Assembly (NCBI GenBank): GCA_036389315.1
Contig: DASVQF010000032.1
Location: 1 to 64,000 of the forward strand
Source: DASQYE01 sp036389315
GTDB lineage: Bacteria; Acidobacteriota; Blastocatellia; Pyrinomonadales; Pyrinomonadaceae
Direction of reading: 5' to 3'
DNA length: 64,000 nucleotides
Positions 29,281 to 36,996 of this stretch are shown here, piece by piece (the stretch's first letter is position 1; every line of letters starts with the position of its first letter). Below the pieces are notes generated by a model. That model was not told the DNA's origin, did no database searches, and saw only the letters and a list, made by a program, of their open reading frames with translations. A program made the translations under genes and the position numbers.

Positions 29281-29460
29281 GTGGGCGGGGAGTGCTGGGG
29301 GGTGAAAATTTAGGGGTTGGGGTGAAAAAAAGTGTTTCTGAGTGGCTGAGCCGTGTATATAATCGTGAGCGTTTGGTCGAGTCCTTACTATCCTCGCGTT
29401 CTCACAACCCTGCCTAAGGAATACGCTCGTATCCTTGGCTTCACCCGAAGGAGACTTCAC

Positions 29461-30150
29461 ATGAAAGATACAATAACTCGTCGTCTGGATACGTTTATCC
29501 GTGTGCGGCAATTTGGTTCGAGCTATGCTGCGGCATTCACTGCCGGGTCGCGTGGGAGAGAAGTCCTGGATGATTTGAATGAGGTCATCACGGAGATGGA
29601 AGATCACGCGGCGGCGCAGTCCTCCGGCAAGCGCGCGGCGAAAGAGAGCACTAATCTGAAGGCGGCGGCCTTCGCGGCCTTGCGCGAAGATTTGGAGGCG
29701 ATACGAAGAACTGCGCGGGCGATGGCGCTGACCATGCCCGGGTTCGAAGATAAGTTCCGCTTGCCGGTTAATTCCGGTGAGCAGGAATGGCTCGCTACTG
29801 CGCGGGCTATCGCGGCGGATGCCGCACCGTTCAAGACGGAGTTCATACGGCGCGGCCTGCCCGCCAATTTTCTCGAAGACTTCAACGCGAGCATAGAGGC
29901 GTTCGAGCAGACCATCAACGACAAGGCGCAGAAGAAAGGCGCGCGCGTTGCAGTAACCGTCAAGCTTGACGAGGCGACAGCACGCGGCATTAACGACCTG
30001 CGCGAGCTTGACGCTATCGTTCGTAATGTCTTTCGCAACAACCCGGCCGTGCTGGCGGAGTGGACTAGCGCCAGTCACACTGAACGCCCTTCACGCCGCG
30101 CTAAAGCAGTCAAAACTCCCGTCACACCCGAGCCCGAAGAAAACCGCTAG
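29461..30150 (+). CDS. Helical hypothetical protein
   Basis: ATG 29461 is chosen because AAGGAG lies 7 bp upstream; an upstream in-frame GTG has no such site. The 229-residue product (MKDTITRRLD...) is rich in Ala, Glu and Arg and looks almost entirely alpha-helical, with probable coiled coils in 60-110 and 150-185 and a basic, Pro-rich tail (RRAKAVKTPVTPEPEENR). There is no signal peptide, membrane helix or catalytic motif, and I do not recognise a domain. Codon use is like the rest of the chromosome, unlike the AT-rich genes to its left. It sits immediately downstream of the 21-bp repeat array, so the two may be functionally linked; that link is inference from position only. Confidence 0.75.
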   Translation: MKDTITRRLDTFIRVRQFGSSYAAAFTAGSRGREVLDDLNEVITEMEDHAAAQSSGKRAAKESTNLKAAAFAALREDLEAIRRTARAMALTMPGFEDKFRLPVNSGEQEWLATARAIAADAAPFKTEFIRRGLPANFLEDFNASIEAFEQTINDKAQKKGARVAVTVKLDEATARGINDLRELDAIVRNVFRNNPAVLAEWTSASHTERPSRRAKAVKTPVTPEPEENR

Positions 30151-30158
30151 CTGATTCA

Positions 30159-30238
30159 AACAGGGATGGACAGGATGGACAGGATAAGAAGAAGCGCAAT
30201 TGCTTTTTCTTTATCCTATACATCCTGTTCATCCTGTT
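30159..30238. repeat. Palindromic intergenic element built from GGACAGGAT repeats
   Basis: Left arm 30159-30187 is made of repeated CAGGATGGA units; right arm 30211-30238 is its near-complement (repeats of ATCCTGTTC). The loop (30188-30210) contains GAAGCGCAATTGCTTTTTC. It begins 8 bp after the stop of the upstream gene, so it may act as a terminator. It belongs to the same class of repeat-armed palindromes seen at 33383, 40644, 42081, 45841 and 51155. Confidence 0.7.
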
Positions 30239-30307
30239 AATTCCTTCCTCCTCCTGTCATCCCAGCCGGTGAAAAAACCTTACGGGCCGTCTCAAAGTAG
30301 ATTCCCC

Positions 30308-30357
30308 TTGACAATCTACAAGAGGTTGGAGTACATCTAGCCGCGCTCTTGTAGATT
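30308..30357 (+). promoter_or_regulatory. padR promoter with 12-bp perfect inverted repeat (putative PadR operator)
   Basis: A perfect inverted repeat, AATCTACAAGAG (30313-30324) and CTCTTGTAGATT (30346-30357), is separated by 21 bp. A consensus -35 box TTGACA lies at 30308-30313, touching the left arm, and a weak -10 TACATC at 30332-30337 lies between the arms with an 18-bp spacer. PadR regulators usually bind such dyads in their own promoter. The site ends 16 bp before padR, so autorepression of padR and the permease gene is likely. Confidence 0.7.
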
Positions 30358-30373
30358 ATCTAGAGGGAAGCCG

Positions 30374-30703
30374 ATGGTAAAGCCTATCGATCTCTTACAG
30401 GGGACTCTAGACCTGTTGATCTTGAAGACGCTCGCATTGGGGGCGACGCACGGGTGGGACATCTCGCAGCGCATACAGCAGATGTCGCGCGACGTGCTGC
30501 GCATTAATCAAGGCTCGCTCTATCCGGCGCTGCATCGTCTTGAGCAGCAAGGGTGGATCACTTCGGAGTGGGGCAGCTCGGACAATAACCGCCGCGCCAA
30601 ATTCTACAAGCTGACGGCCAAGGGCAGGCGGCAATTGGCCGAAGAGCGAGAGTTGTGGGAGAGACTCTCGGCGGCCATTAATCTGGTCTTGCAGGCCACT
30701 TGA
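30374..30703 (+). CDS. PadR-family transcriptional regulator
   Basis: A 109-residue PadR protein: LLQGTLDLLILKTLAL at the N-terminus, then the winged helix with NQGSLYPALHRLEQQGWI near 45-62 and KFYKLTAKGRRQL near 75-87. This is the short PadR subfamily (PadR-s2) without a long C-terminal dimerisation domain. It lies 16 bp before an ADOP-type permease gene, an arrangement very common in Acidobacteriota. It probably represses its own operon through the dyad just upstream, responding to an unknown compound. Confidence 0.95.
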   Translation: MVKPIDLLQGTLDLLILKTLALGATHGWDISQRIQQMSRDVLRINQGSLYPALHRLEQQGWITSEWGSSDNNRRAKFYKLTAKGRRQLAEERELWERLSAAINLVLQAT

Positions 30704-30719
30704 GCGGAGATGTGCAAAG

Positions 30720-33383
30720 ATGATTGGAAGATGGTCGCGCTCTCTGCGGGCGCTCTTTAAGAAGCAGGCTGTGGAAGAGGAGCTGGATGAGGAGCTGCGT
30801 TTTCATCTGGATAAAGAGATAGAAGAGAACATGCGGCGCGGGATGACGGCGGAAGAGGCGCGGCGAGAGGCGCTCAAGGATTTTGGCGGGGTTGAAAGGT
30901 TCAAGGAAGAGTGCCGCGACCAGCGCGGCGTGCGTTTCGTGGAAGAGCTTTGGCAGGACGCGCGCTTCGGCCTCCGGCGCATGCTCAAGACCCCTGCCTT
31001 CAGCATCATAGCCATTCTTTCCCTGGCCCTCGGCATCGGGGCCAACACGGCCATCTTCAGCCTCGTCAATACCATTCTCCTGCGCCCGCTGCCCGTCGCT
31101 TATCCCGAACAACTCATCTCCATCTATCCGGTCGCGCAGGGCGAATCGGTGCAGGCTTTCTCATATCCGGATTACAAAGACTTTCGCGACCGCAACGAAG
31201 TTCTTTCGGGCATCTACGTCCAGCGATTTGCCCCCTTGAGCCTCAGTCACGACGGCAATAACGAGCGCATCTGGGGCTACCTTGTCTCCGGTAATTATTT
31301 CGACGTGCTCGGCGTGAAGGCTTCGCGCGGGCGGACGTTTTCGCCGGAAGAAGACCGGACGCCGCTTTCGCATCCGGTGGCAGTGGTGAGCCACGGGTGC
31401 TGGCAGAGACGCTTCGGCTCAGACCCGTCGCTGGTTGGACGCAATATCATTCTCAACGGCCACAGCTTCACCGTCGTAGGCGTCGCGCCCGAAGGCTTCA
31501 ACGGAACGGAGATAGCCTATACGCCCGAAGTCTGGGTTCCCATGATGATGCAGGAATGGGTGGAGCCGGGCAATAAATGGTTGGAGCGGCGTGAGACTCA
31601 AAACCTGTTTGCGATTGGCCGTCTCAAGCCCGGCGTCAGCCCGGCGCAGGCGGAAGCATCGCTGAATATACTGTCGGAGCAGCTCGGCAGAGAATACCCG
31701 CAAACCAACGAGGGACAGACTATCATATTGACGCCGCCCGGATTGATTCATCCGATGCTGCGCGGCCCTGTCCTCAGCTTCACCTGGGTCTTGATGGCGA
31801 CCGTGGCGCTGGTCTTATTGATTGCCTGCACTAATCTGGCCAACCTGCTGCTGGCGCGCGCGACGGAAAGGCGCAGGGAGATCGCAGTACGTTTAGCCCT
31901 GGGCGCGACGCGCGCAAGACTGCTCAGACAATTGTTGACGGAGAACGTGCTGCTTTCAGTAGTGGGCGGCACTTTAGGATTTCTGCTCGCCGTGTGGCTC
32001 GTCAATCTGGTCAAAGCCTTCAGACCGCCGATAGATTTTCCTCTCACGATCAATCTTGAATTGGACGAGCGAGTCTTCGCTTTCACGTTGCTCGCTTCAC
32101 TGCTCACGGGCCTCTTCTTCGGACTGATGCCCGCGCTGCAAGCGACAAGACCAGACCTGATTCCCGCTCTCAAGGACTCCACCTCGCAAGGCGGCTTTCG
32201 CCGCTCGCGCTTGCGTAGCGCCCTGGTCGTCGCTCAAATAGCATTGTCGCTGGTCTTACTGATCGCGGCAGGTCTGGTCGTCCGCACGCTTCAACATTTG
32301 CAGACGATGAGCCCCGGCTTTGAGCCCGAAAATGCCTTGACGATGACGGTCGATGTAGGCTTGCAAGGATACGACAAGGCCAGGGGACGACAGTTCTATC
32401 GCCAACTGGTCGAGCGCGCGAGTTCTCTGCCCGGAGTTCAGTCAATGTCTCTGGCGGACTTTATCCCGCTGAGCCTCAATTACAATTCCACGAGCATCCA
32501 CGTCGAAGGGCAGCCGCCGGCGCGCGGCGCGAACGTGCCGACGGCCATGAACTCCTCCGTGTGGCAGGACTATTTTAAGACGATGGGGATAGTGCTCGTC
32601 GCGGGGCGAGAGTTCAATGAGCAGGACACCGAGGAGGGGCAGCGCGTGGCTATCGTGAACGAGACGTTCGTGCGCCGCTTCCTACCGGGCCCGGTAGAGA
32701 ATGCTCTGGGCAGACGCGTCAGCGCGGGGGGCTCCAAAGGGCCCTTCATGCAGATCGTGGGCGTGGCGCGCGACGGTAAATACTTCAGCATAGGCGAAGA
32801 CCCGAGGCCGTTCATCTATTTTCCGATGACGCAGGTTTACGCTTCGCAGGCAATACTTCTGGTACGCACCACTTCCGACCCGAAAGCCATGCTGCCGTTG
32901 ATTCGCGGCGAGATACAAAGACTCGACAACAGCTTGCCCGTCTTCGACGTGAAGACCATGACGGAGCACATGGCCTTGTCGCTCTTTCCGGCGCGCGTGG
33001 CGGCTACGCTGCTGGGTTGTTTCGGATTGCTCGCGCTGCTGCTGGCGGCCATAGGCGTCTACGGCGTGATGAGTTATTCGGTCGCGCAGCGCACGCGCGA
33101 GATAGGCATTCGCATAGCCCTCGGCGCACAATCGCGCGACGTGTTGAAGCTGGTCGTGCGGCAGGGAATGACGCTCGCGACCCTGGGGCTCGTCATCGGA
33201 TTGCTCGCCTCGCTCGCTCTGGGCCGTTTGATCTCAAGCCTGCTCTACGGCGTCAGCGCAACGGACGTGGTGACGTTTCTCGCCATCTCGCTTCTGTTGA
33301 CGATAGTGGTGCTGCTGGCCTGCTACCTGCCCGCACGAAGAGCCACGAAGGTCGATCCGATAGTCACGCTCAGGTACGAATAA
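30720..33383 (+). CDS. ADOP-type MacB/FtsX-like ABC transporter permease
   Basis: An 887-residue permease with a short cytoplasmic N-terminal domain (about 1-80, with EEELDEELRFHLDKE), then two copies of a MacB-type unit. The first copy has a membrane helix near 95-115 (LALGIGANTAIFSLV) and a MacB periplasmic domain, followed by three helices with an FtsX motif (ERRREIAVRLALGATRARLL near 382). The second copy ends with the matching RTREIGIRIALGAQSRD near 790 and three helices. The duplicated layout without an adjacent ATPase gene defines the acidobacterial duplicated orphan permease family. It may work with an ATPase encoded elsewhere; the substrate is unknown. The TAA stop is directly followed by a palindromic element. 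Confidence 0.95.
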   Translation: MIGRWSRSLRALFKKQAVEEELDEELRFHLDKEIEENMRRGMTAEEARREALKDFGGVERFKEECRDQRGVRFVEELWQDARFGLRRMLKTPAFSIIAILSLALGIGANTAIFSLVNTILLRPLPVAYPEQLISIYPVAQGESVQAFSYPDYKDFRDRNEVLSGIYVQRFAPLSLSHDGNNERIWGYLVSGNYFDVLGVKASRGRTFSPEEDRTPLSHPVAVVSHGCWQRRFGSDPSLVGRNIILNGHSFTVVGVAPEGFNGTEIAYTPEVWVPMMMQEWVEPGNKWLERRETQNLFAIGRLKPGVSPAQAEASLNILSEQLGREYPQTNEGQTIILTPPGLIHPMLRGPVLSFTWVLMATVALVLLIACTNLANLLLARATERRREIAVRLALGATRARLLRQLLTENVLLSVVGGTLGFLLAVWLVNLVKAFRPPIDFPLTINLELDERVFAFTLLASLLTGLFFGLMPALQATRPDLIPALKDSTSQGGFRRSRLRSALVVAQIALSLVLLIAAGLVVRTLQHLQTMSPGFEPENALTMTVDVGLQGYDKARGRQFYRQLVERASSLPGVQSMSLADFIPLSLNYNSTSIHVEGQPPARGANVPTAMNSSVWQDYFKTMGIVLVAGREFNEQDTEEGQRVAIVNETFVRRFLPGPVENALGRRVSAGGSKGPFMQIVGVARDGKYFSIGEDPRPFIYFPMTQVYASQAILLVRTTSDPKAMLPLIRGEIQRLDNSLPVFDVKTMTEHMALSLFPARVAATLLGCFGLLALLLAAIGVYGVMSYSVAQRTREIGIRIALGAQSRDVLKLVVRQGMTLATLGLVIGLLASLALGRLISSLLYGVSATDVVTFLAISLLLTIVVLLACYLPARRATKVDPIVTLRYE

Positions 33384-33435
33384 GGGATGAGGGATGAAGT
33401 AAAAGCAGTTTGTCTTTTATTCATCCCTCATCCCT
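33383..33435. terminator. Heptamer-armed palindrome between convergent genes
   Basis: Left arm 33383-33404 contains two GGGATGA heptamers followed by AGTAAAA; right arm 33415-33435 is the complement (TTTTATTCATCCC...) with a one-base bulge. One more CATCCCT copy follows. The loop is GCAGTTTGTC. It fills the space between the convergent ADOP gene and lepB and could terminate transcription from both sides, since A and T runs flank the loop. Confidence 0.7.
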
Positions 33436-33445
33436 CATCCCTTCT

Positions 33446-34363
33446 TTACTTGACCATCGTGCCGGTGCGGCTCCAGCGCGTGTTGTTGAAGAAATCCAGG
33501 AGAAGATTTGTTGACGGCGCGCTTTCGTCGTAAGACCAGTAGACGAACATCGCCCGGCCCACGACGTACTCCCTTTTGACGTATCCCCAGACGCGGCTGT
33601 CGGAGCTATTATTGCGGTTATCGCCCATCACAAAGTAAGAGTCATCGGGGACATCAAATTTTTTGTCCGTATCGAAAGTGCGATTGATGCTGTAGTAAAC
33701 GGAATAGGGTTCGCCAGCGGCGCGCGGCGGGTTCTCGCGAATCTCAAGCGGAGCCTTGTGCTCTTCCCTGTTGAGGGTCGCAGGGTTGTCGTCGTGGTCT
33801 ATGGCCGTGATGCGATGCTCGGGCAGCACTTGGCCGTTGATTAGAACGCGGTCGTCGCGTATCTCTACGTGATCGCCGGGCAGACCGATCACGCGCTTGA
33901 CGTAGTTGGTCTTGAAGGGAATGTTTTCCGGATCGCCGATCTGCTCGGAAAGCTTCTGGTTGCTGTTGCCGGGATATTTGAAGACGATGATGTCGCCGCG
34001 CTTGATCTCGCGCATCGGCAGCCCGGCGACGGGCGGCCCCGGCGCGAAGATGAACTTGTTGACGAGCAGATGATCGCCGATGGTGATCGTATTCTGCATC
34101 GACCCCGTAGGAACCTTCACCGCCTGCACGATAAAGGTCATGCCGAAGAGCGCCATGATGACGGTCACGACGGCCGACTCGAAATACTCGCGCCAGATGG
34201 TTTTGGGTGGGCCCTGCGGCTTGCGCTCCGTTTTTGGCGCAGCCTCGTTGCCGTTGCGGCTCGCGCTGCTGCCGGCGCGCGCAGTGGCGGCCGTGGCGGG
34301 CGTCGCCAGCTCTTTCTCGACGGGCGGTTCTGCGACTCCCGTGTTCGTGTAATCGTCGTTCAT
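33446..34363 (-). CDS. lepB: Signal peptidase I
   Basis: A 305-residue protease from ATG 34363 (MNDDYTNTG). It has an Ala/Pro-rich N-terminal tail, one membrane helix at about 63-82, the catalytic serine in VPTGSMQ at residue 88, the catalytic lysine in YVKRVIGLPGD at 156, and the box E sequence FVMGDNRNNSSDSR. It removes signal peptides from exported proteins at the outer face of the inner membrane. An upstream TTG at 34399 would add 12 residues but lacks support; I prefer the ATG because it has AGGAT upstream. The tail before the membrane helix is longer than in E. coli-type enzymes, and there is only one clear membrane segment. Confidence 0.97.
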   Translation of the reverse strand: MNDDYTNTGVAEPPVEKELATPATAATARAGSSASRNGNEAAPKTERKPQGPPKTIWREYFESAVVTVIMALFGMTFIVQAVKVPTGSMQNTITIGDHLLVNKFIFAPGPPVAGLPMREIKRGDIIVFKYPGNSNQKLSEQIGDPENIPFKTNYVKRVIGLPGDHVEIRDDRVLINGQVLPEHRITAIDHDDNPATLNREEHKAPLEIRENPPRAAGEPYSVYYSINRTFDTDKKFDVPDDSYFVMGDNRNNSSDSRVWGYVKREYVVGRAMFVYWSYDESAPSTNLLLDFFNNTRWSRTGTMVK

Positions 34364-34485
34364 AAAAAATATCCTAGAGAAGGTCGCGCCCGTGGTCAAG
34401 CCTGAGCAAGGCGAGGCGGCCGAGAGCTTGCGCCCGGTTGAGATGCTCGCGGCCGAGGGCCAGTGGCCCAGGCTATGATAAAGGT

Positions 34486-35292
34486 CTAATCCGCTGCGGC
34501 CTCCTCCGCCTGCGGCCGAGACGGCTCCGTCTCTATCTCCGCCTCCGCCTGCGCTTCCATCTGCGCCTCCATCTGTTCAAGGGCCAGGTGGGCGGCAGCC
34601 GTCTCGGCCGCTTTGATCGTGCGCCCCTCTGCGCGCACTCTGCTGTCCTGCCAGCTCACCTCGACGTGAAACGTGCGGCGGTGCGGTGGGCCCACAGTCT
34701 CTACGACTTCATACTGCGGGGCGGCCCCGTGCTGTGCCTGCAAGCGTTCCTGCAACATGGTCTTGTAATCGGCGGCGGCGGCCGATTCGGGGTCTGCTCT
34801 CTCAAGCTCGTCGCCCAGCGCGCGGTGGACGAAATCAGTCGCGGGCGCAAGTCCGCCGTCAAAGAAGATCGCACCGAGCACTGCCTCGAAGGCGTCGGCC
34901 AGAAGCGCACGCTTGCGGCGTCCTCCGCTCTTCTCTTCGCCGCGCCCGATGCGCATAAAGTCGCCAATCGTCAAACGCTCGGAGGCGCGGGCGAGCGTGG
35001 GCGCGCTGACCAGGCGGTGCTTCATGCGGGAGAGTTCGCCTTCGGTCACTTCCGGGTATGAATGAAAGAGGTAGTCGGCGACGATGAGGCCGAGCACGGA
35101 ATCGCCGACGAACTCGAAAGCCTCGTTGTGCAGGCGGCGAGCTTCGTCCTCACGTCCGGGCGCGACCTGTTCGTGCGCCCAGGAGCGATGCGTGACGGCG
35201 CGTTCGAGCAAGCGGCGGTCGCTGAACTCGTAGGCGAGCAGATTTTCGAGCGCGTCCAGGTCAGGTGCAGCAGTGCCTTTGGGCTTCTTCAC
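34486..35292 (-). CDS. rnc: Ribonuclease III
   Basis: RNase III cleaves double-stranded RNA in rRNA and mRNA processing. The catalytic domain has NEAFEFVGDSVLG (all acidic metal ligands kept) and LLADAFEAVLGAIFFDGG, followed by a dsRNA-binding domain (DYKTMLQERLQA to KAAETAAAHLALEQM). The C-terminus carries an acidic repeat-like tail (MEAQMEAQAEAEIETEP). The frame is open to an ATG at 35337, but those first codons lie inside a hairpin that looks like the upstream gene's terminator. GTG 35292 (VKKPKGTAAP) with GGGAG just before it is therefore a more likely start; this choice is uncertain. lepB follows 122 bp downstream on the same strand. Confidence 0.93.
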   Translation of the reverse strand: MKKPKGTAAPDLDALENLLAYEFSDRRLLERAVTHRSWAHEQVAPGREDEARRLHNEAFEFVGDSVLGLIVADYLFHSYPEVTEGELSRMKHRLVSAPTLARASERLTIGDFMRIGRGEEKSGGRRKRALLADAFEAVLGAIFFDGGLAPATDFVHRALGDELERADPESAAAADYKTMLQERLQAQHGAAPQYEVVETVGPPHRRTFHVEVSWQDSRVRAEGRTIKAAETAAAHLALEQMEAQMEAQAEAEIETEPSRPQAEEAAAD

Positions 35293-35306
35293 AACTCCCG
35301 ATTGTA

Positions 35307-35350
35307 GCAAAACGCCGGACACAGCGTCGAAAAACATCTGCGTCCGGCGT
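35307..35350 (-). terminator. Hairpin between the 35.4-36.6 kb gene and rnc
   Basis: A 9-bp perfect stem, ACGCCGGAC (35312-35320) with GTCCGGCGT (35342-35350). On the minus strand a short T run follows; on the plus strand TTTTTT (35355-35360) follows. It lies 88 bp after the stop of the upstream minus-strand gene and is probably its terminator. The weak minus-strand T run lowers confidence. Confidence 0.45.
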
Positions 35351-35437
35351 CCAATTTTTTCGCTCGATTAAGCGCCCCTTAATTTTCAAGGAGCGTGCGA
35401 CCGACTCTCCTACGGTTCTCCGAGAGGCCCTCGTCTC

Positions 35438-36601
35438 CTAAGGACGCGAGGGGCTTGAGGGCTTGCTGCTGGTCGTGCTCGGCGGCGTAGTCGGCTGAGG
35501 AGTAGAGGCCGGCTGCGGCGTCGGGCTGGCTGCCGGTGTGCTCGTCGCCGTGCCTGTTCCGGTCGTGCCGCTCGATGCCGGCGTGCTTGCCGGGACTGTG
35601 ACCAGCGTCGGCTGTGCGGGCACTGGCTTGGCCAGGATACCGGCGATCATCTCCTGTAGCCCGTCGGTCGAATCGTTATGACGGAACTTGTAGAAGTTGG
35701 TCAACTGCGTATTCCAGTTGGCCTTCAGGCTCGCATACTTCGCGTCGGTAGCCAGGGCTATGGCGCGGGCGTAGGCATCGATGATTCGATCGATGACCTG
35801 GTTCAGGTTTTCCAGCATCGCTTTGCTTTCGGGCGTCTCGACGGAGCCCTGCGGGAAGCGAGCCTGGTATTCATCGGAGAGCTTCTTGTAGGGGCCTGCC
35901 TGGTAAGCCACGGCAAGCTGCGAATAGGTCTGCGGGTCTTTCTTAAAGCTGCTGTCGGTCTGCGCCGCTCTCAGCAGATAATTGATGGACTCGTTCTGAT
36001 TGGTCTTGAGCGTGAGAAAGCCGAGGGCGTAATTCAGGAGCCCGATGTTCTCTTCCTTGATCTTCGGGTCGAGCGGCTTGCCCTCTTCAAAAGTCTTTCC
36101 CGCTTCGAGCAGTTGAAGCGTCTTGCGCGCGTAATTGGCTACTTCCGAAGCGTTAGCCTCTTTACCCGTATATGCCAGGTTGAAGCCTGCGACTGCCGTC
36201 TGGCGATTGACCAGCAGGTCGTTCGGGTCGTCGGCGAGAATCTGTTTGCCGAGGGCATAAGCCTCAGCATACTTCTGATCGGTCACGAGCTGGTTGAGCG
36301 TGGGCTTACGAATGGCTTTCTCGTAAGCGGCGATCCACTTCTTCATATAAGCCGTGTACTGATCTTCGGCCGGATACTTCGCCAAGTATTCTTTGGCAGT
36401 CTCGTAAGCTAACTTCTGATCCGTCGTCCTGGCATCGGTGAACTTCTTATATAAGGCTGTCTTTGCTTCTTCCTCGCCCTGCGCCGCCGCCGTCTCTGCG
36501 GCCGTCCGTGTGACGGGCGAGGCTTGGGTCAGAGTGAGGGCGGGTAGCGCCAGCGTTGCCACCATCGCGCCTAATGTTATCGAGCGAATTAACTTGTTCA
36601 T
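35438..36601 (-). CDS. Secreted protein with helical repeats and Pro/Thr/Ser-rich tail
   Basis: Start ATG 36601 (MNKLIRSITLGAMVATLALPALTLTQASPV) gives a clear Sec signal peptide and has GGAGGA 10 bp upstream; an ATG 9 bp earlier is too close to that site. The mature part, about 30-330, is helical and looks TPR-like (repeated Y-A-x-A and L-L-x-Y-A-L-G patterns, for example AYALGKQILADDPNDLLV and NYALGFLTLK), but I cannot assign a known domain firmly. The last 60 residues are Pro/Thr/Ser/Ala rich (GTGTATSTPAASPTPQPAS), a likely flexible or wall-spanning tail. Function unknown; probably periplasmic. A good sigma-70-like promoter lies about 220 bp upstream. Confidence 0.85.
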   Translation of the reverse strand: MNKLIRSITLGAMVATLALPALTLTQASPVTRTAAETAAAQGEEEAKTALYKKFTDARTTDQKLAYETAKEYLAKYPAEDQYTAYMKKWIAAYEKAIRKPTLNQLVTDQKYAEAYALGKQILADDPNDLLVNRQTAVAGFNLAYTGKEANASEVANYARKTLQLLEAGKTFEEGKPLDPKIKEENIGLLNYALGFLTLKTNQNESINYLLRAAQTDSSFKKDPQTYSQLAVAYQAGPYKKLSDEYQARFPQGSVETPESKAMLENLNQVIDRIIDAYARAIALATDAKYASLKANWNTQLTNFYKFRHNDSTDGLQEMIAGILAKPVPAQPTLVTVPASTPASSGTTGTGTATSTPAASPTPQPASTPQPTTPPSTTSSKPSSPSRP

Positions 36602-36819
36602 CGGTCGCATGTCCTCCAAGGCGATGTTCGATCTAAAATCCTCTCCAAAACTTTCGGGGGTGTGAGCGGGCTCAAAAAGCATCGCGCTCATTCAGATGCA
36701 CGCGAGATAGCTATCGGTTGCCGCATTTTGCAGCACCGGCGGCGAGCGCCAACGGCTCGGAAAGGAGCGTCGCCGTCCAGCGTGGGGATCGGATTACTTC
36801 CTGCGTGTACGATGAGGCA

Positions 36820-36849
36820 ATAATCCTGCAATAATCGTCCCCGTGTCAA
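36820..36849 (-). promoter_or_regulatory. Sigma-70-like promoter for the secreted repeat protein
   Basis: On the minus strand, TTGACA (36844-36849) and GATTAT (36820-36825) are separated by 18 bp. The -35 is perfect and the -10 matches at four of six positions. It would leave a 5' leader of roughly 210 bases before ATG 36601; nothing recognisable was seen in that leader. Confidence 0.5.
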
Positions 36850-36901
36850 GCCCCTTCGGCCTCCCTTCAAAAGGCTCACGCGCGCTCCTCTAGCTTAAAG
36901 C

Positions 36902-36947
36902 AAAAACGCGCCGGACTTTCATGTAATTTGATTATGAAAGTCCGGCG
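36902..36947 (-). terminator. Strong intrinsic terminator after the penicillin-binding gene
   Basis: A perfect 14-bp stem, CGCCGGACTTTCAT (36909-36922) and ATGAAAGTCCGGCG (36934-36947), with an 11-base loop. On the minus strand it is followed by CGTTTTTG. It lies about 50 bp after the stop of the minus-strand gene at 36997. A T run on the other side (GGTTTTTTC) makes it usable in both directions. Confidence 0.85.
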
Positions 36948-36996
36948 ACCGTGTGGTTTTTTCTCTATCGCGACAAGCCTGCTTTAACTGCCGCTT

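Noticed and set aside
28975..30078. A 367-residue minus-strand open frame through the 21-bp repeats
   Set aside because: Most of it is antisense to the helical protein gene at 29461, which has a good ribosome-binding site; the repeat part is reported as a repeat and as a finding, not as a gene.
34364..34399. Longer lepB N-terminus from TTG 34399
   Set aside because: No ribosome-binding site; ATG 34363 is better supported.
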